Positions 59,808-64,000 of a DNA stretch of 64,000 bases are shown piece by piece. Numbering within the stretch: the first letter of the stretch is position 1; every line of letters begins with the position of its first letter. Position numbers and translations under genes: made by a program. The stretch lies in NCBI GenBank assembly GCA_041740315.1, contig JBGSMF010000307.1:1-64000 (forward strand), written 5' to 3'. Below the pieces are notes generated by a model that was given only the letters and a program-made list of their open reading frames with translations, did no database searches and was not told the DNA's origin. This stretch comes from JBGSMF01 sp041740315. GTDB taxonomy: Bacteria > Chloroflexota > Anaerolineae > Fen-1058.

Positions 59808-60322
59808 CAGGCTTGGTCCTGTTTGGAGCGCAATTCTGCAAGCTGAGCGCGCAGCACAGCTAGTTGTTCTTGCAGCGCCGCCATTTCTTGTCTGGTGCGC
59901 GCGGCATCTTGTTCCATCTCTGCCAGCAAGGCGTTAAACAAGCGAACGGTTGTTTCGTTAACCAAAATCTGCTTGCTGCCCAAGGTGTTGACATAGTAAA
60001 TCACCAGGTCGTGCAACGCTGCCCGCGCGCGCTGAACCAGGCCGCCAATCAGGGGCATGTGACGCGGGCTGACATACTGTTTAACAGTGATCCGGTTATA
60101 CACAGCGTTCAAGCGCCGCAAGTTGGAATAAACTGCTGCGTCCAGGCGCTCTGCGTCTTCCTGGTAAACACCTTTTGCCAACGCATCAAAGTCCAGCCCC
60201 TGCGCCTGCGCCGCTTCACGCCGCCTGTGGAGACTCTCACGAATCTGGCCCAGGATTGCTTCAACATCTATCTCAGAAGCGCGGATTTCAACCACCCCAT
60301 CCACATTGTCTGTATCGCTCAC
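59807..60322 (-). CDS. Coiled-coil protein of the glycan operon
   Basis: The product is 171 residues. IDVEAILGQIRESLHRRRE starts a helical N terminus, PLIGGLVQRARAALHDLVIYYVNT is an amphipathic middle, and a coiled coil (about 125-168) ends it. The middle resembles the end regions of the FkbM protein and of the 145-residue protein upstream. It probably attaches or measures a glycan assembly complex. The exact role is unknown. Confidence 0.7.
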   Translation of the reverse strand: MSDTDNVDGVVEIRASEIDVEAILGQIRESLHRRREAAQAQGLDFDALAKGVYQEDAERLDAAVYSNLRRLNAVYNRITVKQYVSPRHMPLIGGLVQRARAALHDLVIYYVNTLGSKQILVNETTVRLFNALLAEMEQDAARTRQEMAALQEQLAVLRAQLAELRSKQDQA

Positions 60323-61524
60323 GGCTTGCTCCCTACTTTGATAAAGTCAACATACTGCTGCGCAATCTGGTCAACGTTGTGGTGCATGGCAATGAATTGG
60401 CGGCCATTGTCGCCGACCTGGCGGCGGAACCGGGGCTGGTCGGCCAGGTATTCAAGCAGCGCCGTCAACGTGTCTCTCTGATATTGATCCGGCGCGATTT
60501 TGATGCAACTGCCCTGGGGCAATTCGGCTAGCGGCTCGATATCCGAGACGATGGTGCAGACCTCTAGTCCCATGAGCCGGATGGGGGTATAGGGCGTGCC
60601 GCCAATGTGGGGATAGCGCAAATGAATCCCCACATCGAGCGCGAACATGTGCTGGGCAAATTGCGGCGGCGGCAGCCAGCCGGTGATGATAACCTGGTCT
60701 TCCAATCCCATTTTCTTAATCTGCCCGGCCAAATCGTAACCTCCCAACGCTTGACCACCCAGGATATACTTGGACTTGGGATATTTCTGGGCGACGTGCG
60801 CAAAGGCGCTCAGGCAATCTTCCAGATGTTTGTCAGGCACAAATATGCCAAACGAGCCTACGACGAAATGTTCTTCTAATCCCATCGTGGCGCGTTGTTG
60901 CGCGCGCTGCTCGTCTAACTGAAAAGGCGGGAAGCCTAGGGGCATGAAAAAGGGGGAGGGTATGCACTGTACCAGCGCGTTGGGGCATCTAGCTAGTACT
61001 TGTGAGCGCGCATGGTGATTGTGGACAATTACTCCCTGGCTGTTATCTACAATGCGTTCGGTAAGCGGATATTCCAAAATTAGTTGATTGCCCAATCCCG
61101 CCTGAATTTGCTCGGCAAGGCGCAGGTCATGGATACCATAGGCACATTCTAATTCATCCAGATACGCTCGGGGGTTGCCTCGGCCGAGTGTGGCCTGCAT
61201 GATGCAGCGATGCAAGGTCACGTCATGAAGAATGACAATACCTGGATGGCTGTGGACAAAATCGAGCATATAACCGTGGTAGGCGCTATGGTCGCCCAAG
61301 GCATACAGGCTGGCATCGTAATTACCTGCATGGGGCTTGAATTCACGGTAATTGTAGATTTGGAATCGTTCAACAACAATAGGGTTATCCGGCTTGTAGC
61401 CATCGTCAATGAACAAATCAATTTTTACGCCGGGCAGGTTGGAGATGGCCAAGGCCAAGCCTTCGCTATAGTCTGAGATGGCGGACCGGATTGGAGAGAG
61501 GGGAGTAAAAAAAGCGATTCGCAT
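60319..61524 (-). CDS. GT4-like glycosyltransferase, divergent donor site
   Basis: The product is 401 residues. FFTPLSPIRSAISDYSEGL is the usual start of this group, GSFGIFVPDKHLEDCL is near 224 and IITGWLPPPQFAQHM near 280. The normal E-x7-E donor motif is replaced by GGTPYTPIRLMGL, keeping no first glutamate. It may still be active, as some GT4 relatives are. ATG 61524 overlaps the upstream stop (TGATG), with GTG 61527 as an alternative. Confidence 0.82.
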   Translation of the reverse strand: MRIAFFTPLSPIRSAISDYSEGLALAISNLPGVKIDLFIDDGYKPDNPIVVERFQIYNYREFKPHAGNYDASLYALGDHSAYHGYMLDFVHSHPGIVILHDVTLHRCIMQATLGRGNPRAYLDELECAYGIHDLRLAEQIQAGLGNQLILEYPLTERIVDNSQGVIVHNHHARSQVLARCPNALVQCIPSPFFMPLGFPPFQLDEQRAQQRATMGLEEHFVVGSFGIFVPDKHLEDCLSAFAHVAQKYPKSKYILGGQALGGYDLAGQIKKMGLEDQVIITGWLPPPQFAQHMFALDVGIHLRYPHIGGTPYTPIRLMGLEVCTIVSDIEPLAELPQGSCIKIAPDQYQRDTLTALLEYLADQPRFRRQVGDNGRQFIAMHHNVDQIAQQYVDFIKVGSKP

Positions 61525-61961
61525 CACGGTTCCTTCTCACCACGTTCACACTGCAATGCCTTGATTTGCGCCGCCATTTCATCGAGGCGCGCGTGTTGCC
61601 TGGCATGCTCTTGCAAAGAGCTGGAGCGCAATTCCAACAACTCTTTGGAAAGCACTTGCATAGCTTGGAGCGCGGCCAGGTTGAATTCGTTTTGCTGCCG
61701 GACGATAGGATTGATGTACCAGGCAAGCAATCGCCGGATAACTTTGTGCCACAAGGCTATGAGCTTGCCCCACACTCCGGGCGGCCAGGCAATCAACCAA
61801 TGCGCTTCCACCCAGGCTTTTTGCTGCATCCCTTGCAGCGCCTCCATCTGGGCAACCGAGGCCAGGCCTTTTCCTAATTCATCGTGGCGCTGGCGCGCTG
61901 CCTGGATAATCTCTTGCAGCGTCTGGGCCGCGCCGGCAATGTTTTCGGTTAATTGATCCAT
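61524..61961 (-). CDS. Small protein with the QQNEFN module
   Basis: The product is 145 residues. A helical start is followed by GVWGKLIALWHKVIRRLLAWY, INPIVRQQNEFN near 90 and a coiled coil. The same kind of module appears at the end of the neighbouring FkbM protein (IIERQVEFN). In related bacteria it is found fused to methyltransferases and glycosyltransferases of polysaccharide clusters. Function is not known. Confidence 0.72.
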   Translation of the reverse strand: MDQLTENIAGAAQTLQEIIQAARQRHDELGKGLASVAQMEALQGMQQKAWVEAHWLIAWPPGVWGKLIALWHKVIRRLLAWYINPIVRQQNEFNLAALQAMQVLSKELLELRSSSLQEHARQHARLDEMAAQIKALQCERGEKEP

Positions 61962-61966
61962 AGTTT

Positions 61967-63289
61967 CTATTTCTCGCTATCGTGCTTCTCCATCGAGCCA
62001 CACTCCGAGGACAACTGGGTCTCCAAGCGCGCCAGTTGTTGGAGCACCAGGGCTTGAATGGCGGCAATGTTGTGAATCTCTTGCCAAATATGGCAATTGA
62101 ACTCAACTTGTCGCTCGATGATGGGGTCCAAATAAGGCTCGCGCAGATGAGAGGTCAGGTTCCTGCGAACCCATGCAATCAGGCCGCCGATTACCGGAAC
62201 TTGGGATTGGACACTATATCCTCGCAACATAATATCGGTCCGCGATTTTAAAGATTCGAGTCGCGCCAATAAGGCTCCCATTTGCGCTGGCAGAGCAATG
62301 GATTCCATTCGAGAGAAATCGAACCAAGAGGCAGCCGTTTGGATGGTTGGGTCAGGATCCATACGCATGGACTCGAGAGCCTTCATGACCCTGGGGTCGA
62401 GCACTATGGCTTGATCGGCTGTGGCCAGGGCGCGGGCGATATAAGCACGGTGTTCAGGTATATCATCTGCACACGATGCCAAGGTTTGGTTTATTGTCTC
62501 TTCAAGCGTCATTGGGACGACTTGCCAACCCCCTATGCTTTCGGACAGGGGGTGTTTAATAGCCAGATAGTCAACATTACACTCGGGTTGCAATTCATCG
62601 GATCGAACAGGTACAAATTGTCTCGGCTTGATACGATAATTTTTGTAACCGAATCCTTCAAGGGCAGCGATAAGGCGATTGGGTGTTTCGCCAAAAAAGC
62701 GCAACGTATGACCATTAGACTCGTAAATGATCAACGGCGCATCATCCCTGGCAAGCAAATGTGACATTCCCCGAATTGCCGCAACTTCGGAGCCTTCAAT
62801 GTCCATCTTGATAAAATCAACGTGATTCCACCCCATTTCGGCAAGTAGTGCATCCACCGTCACCGACGGGACATGGACTTTGGATCCTTGCATAAACGGG
62901 TTAGCAACAGATCCAAAAGGGCCTCCCTCCACAAACTCTACAGTTCCAGGAGCATCGCTGACTGCCGCTGTAATTATCTGCACGTGATCAAATTGATTGC
63001 GAGCGATACTAGCTCTAACAAGGGCTGCATTATAAGGCGATGCTTCAACAGCAAGAACGGCGCATCCCAACGCAGCCGCCCCTAGTGAAAAGGTGCCAAG
63101 ATGCACACCAAGATCAATCACTTTGTAGGTAGGCTGCAAGAGCTTGAAAGCTAAATTGAGAACGGGAGGAAACGAATAGGTTTGGTCGGCAATGGCCTGG
63201 CCGATCGGGTCCCAGAACTGTGTTCCAACGGCAACTTGGAATTGCACATTGTCCCCAATTTTTAGAGTATAGTATGAAATTTGATCCAT
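61967..63289 (-). CDS. FkbM-type methyltransferase with C-terminal helical module
   Basis: The product is 440 residues. The AdoMet motif VIDLGVHLGTFSLGAAALG is near 57-75, VLAVEASPYNAALV near 79, and FIKMDIEGSEVAAIRG near 158 is the FkbM signature. The domain ends near 245. A helical region and the module PVIGGLIAWVRRNL with IIERQVEFN follow. It probably O-methylates a sugar. AAGGAGC precedes ATG 63289, and this gene heads the coupled group ending at 57562. Confidence 0.87.
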   Translation of the reverse strand: MDQISYYTLKIGDNVQFQVAVGTQFWDPIGQAIADQTYSFPPVLNLAFKLLQPTYKVIDLGVHLGTFSLGAAALGCAVLAVEASPYNAALVRASIARNQFDHVQIITAAVSDAPGTVEFVEGGPFGSVANPFMQGSKVHVPSVTVDALLAEMGWNHVDFIKMDIEGSEVAAIRGMSHLLARDDAPLIIYESNGHTLRFFGETPNRLIAALEGFGYKNYRIKPRQFVPVRSDELQPECNVDYLAIKHPLSESIGGWQVVPMTLEETINQTLASCADDIPEHRAYIARALATADQAIVLDPRVMKALESMRMDPDPTIQTAASWFDFSRMESIALPAQMGALLARLESLKSRTDIMLRGYSVQSQVPVIGGLIAWVRRNLTSHLREPYLDPIIERQVEFNCHIWQEIHNIAAIQALVLQQLARLETQLSSECGSMEKHDSEK

Positions 63290-63756
63290 GTATTTTGCTC
63301 CTTGGGTCTGGGTCTAAGCCGTATGCAACTCAACTCTTGCCAAAGCAGTTATGTGCCTTCAAAACAGTTCACTCGGATATGGGCATGCCTAGGGGCCGCT
63401 TCTGTTTGGTCTGGCCCATGCCTCACAACTTGGCCGTTTGGGACCTTTCAATAGGCAATTTGGCCACAACTCGGGGCGAATCTCGCCCGCCAGGCCTGAA
63501 TTTCCGGTCGAATCGAGCGTCCAGGCTCGCTTCAAGCACGAAAACAGGCCAGTTTATTGCCCTTTTGGGCATGACTTTGATAACTGACAGACACAATTTC
63601 GCCAAGTTGTGACAAATGGTCTGGCCCTAGCCTCCAGCAAATATTCTTTTTGCTTGCGAGTCACTTGGTTATGCAGCGTCTCATAGCTGATTAGCAGGGG
63701 GCACCATCTCGGCTACCTGCCATAACCCAAATTGATGAATAACATGATGGACTCAC
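63290..63756. other. Gene-free stretch with one inserted element
   Basis: It is mostly occupied by the element at 63418-63616. A frame on the minus strand at about 63560-63710 (with LISYETLHNQVTRKQKEYLL) has no start or recognised product and may be a gene remnant. Confidence 0.45.
63418..63616. repeat. 199-bp element with 11-bp direct repeats
   Basis: TCACAACTTGGC (63423-63434) and GCCAAGTTGTGA (63601-63612) are perfect inverted ends. TGGTCTGGCCC lies on both sides (63407-63417 and 63617-63627). Confidence 0.7.
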
Positions 63757-64000
63757 CTATTGATGACTCTTTTGAAACCCTTTGATCCACCGCATAAATC
63801 GAATGAAACGCCCGCGCTCATAGTCACCAATTATTGCCTTGAGCCGTTCTATCTCTCCCTGCGCTCTAGTCCTGGTAGTATGTTGCTGTCGTTCAAGAAT
63901 CTCATCCCGGTGCCTGGTCTGAGGCGTCCAATTTTCGACTGTCTTGTAAGCATGTAGGACCCCGTGGTAAGGGCCAATGGATTGGTTACGGTAATTAAGC
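63757..64000 (-). CDS. C terminus of a glycan-region protein, cut by the window edge
   Basis: An open frame enters from the right edge and ends with TAG at 63759-63757, giving 81 codons with no stop. It ends in a helical, charged stretch (EIERLKAIIGDYERGRFIRFM and RWIKGFQKSHQ). The GDYERGRFIRFMRWIK type of ending is common on glycosyltransferases of polysaccharide clusters. The start lies outside the window. Confidence 0.6.
   Translation of the reverse strand, partial: LNYRNQSIGPYHGVLHAYKTVENWTPQTRHRDEILERQQHTTRTRAQGEIERLKAIIGDYERGRFIRFMRWIKGFQKSHQ

Noticed and set aside
63423..63605. A 60-codon minus-strand frame near the right edge
   Set aside because: It coincides almost exactly with an inverted-repeat element and has no ribosome site or family.

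Overview
The window reads as a piece of chromosome from an anaerobic or microaerophilic member of the Chloroflexota, probably an uncultured Anaerolineae-like lineage. This is inference from gene content. It rests on metV-metF genes of the acetogen type, a fused HdrC-HdrB protein, a CooC maturation ATPase, ADP-forming acyl-CoA synthetase, rubrerythrins, secreted SBBP and FG-GAP proteins ending in a YLPLV-like motif, multi-GAF kinases, and many short palindromic intergenic elements. I see no rRNA, tRNA or CRISPR array.

Layout. 1-7.5 kb: a LysM lipoprotein, a NUDIX hydrolase, and a phosphate transport locus (pstS-pstC-pstA-pstB with a second, divergent pstB), then a TPR/zinc-ribbon membrane protein. 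7.5-11.6 kb (minus): a restriction-modification operon with a PmeII-type endonuclease, two different beta-class methyltransferases, a small protein, and a downstream MFS transporter. 11.7-13.5 kb: a candidate structured RNA with its own promoter and terminator, then a free-standing LAGLIDADG protein.

14-26.5 kb (plus): a one-carbon and acetyl-CoA region with metV, metF, rubrerythrin, a phosphoesterase, HdrCB, a CBS protein, a PanB-like enzyme, an unrecognised 424-residue protein, an AspT-type transporter, cooC and a fused acyl-CoA synthetase. Together they suggest reduction of methylene-THF to methyl-THF with electrons handled by an Hdr module, nickel insertion into CODH/ACS, and ATP recovery from acyl-CoA. 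HdrA and CODH/ACS themselves are not in the window.

26.5-38.4 kb: an ArsR-type regulator with a small partner, a GNAT acetyltransferase gene split by an IS66-like element with a clean target duplication, a ferritin-like protein, a MOSC protein, a second LysM protein and adenosine deaminase. A five-gene signalling operon follows (winged-helix protein, KaiC-like ATPase, two small membrane proteins, five-GAF histidine kinase). 38.5-42.6 kb: a very long SecA. 43-64 kb (minus): a surface glycan or glycoprotein region with one GT2, six GT4-type enzymes counting a divergent one, an FkbM methyltransferase, polytopic and heparinase-like membrane proteins, and two large beta-propeller exoproteins.

The most unusual layer is the non-coding one. 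At least ten families of short inverted-repeat elements occur, several in two or three copies, and several still flanked by target duplications of 8, 9 or 11 bp. One class sits on CTAG at the TAG stop codons of genes, one element supplies the last 20 codons of the histidine kinase, and another shares its termini with elements of unrelated interior.
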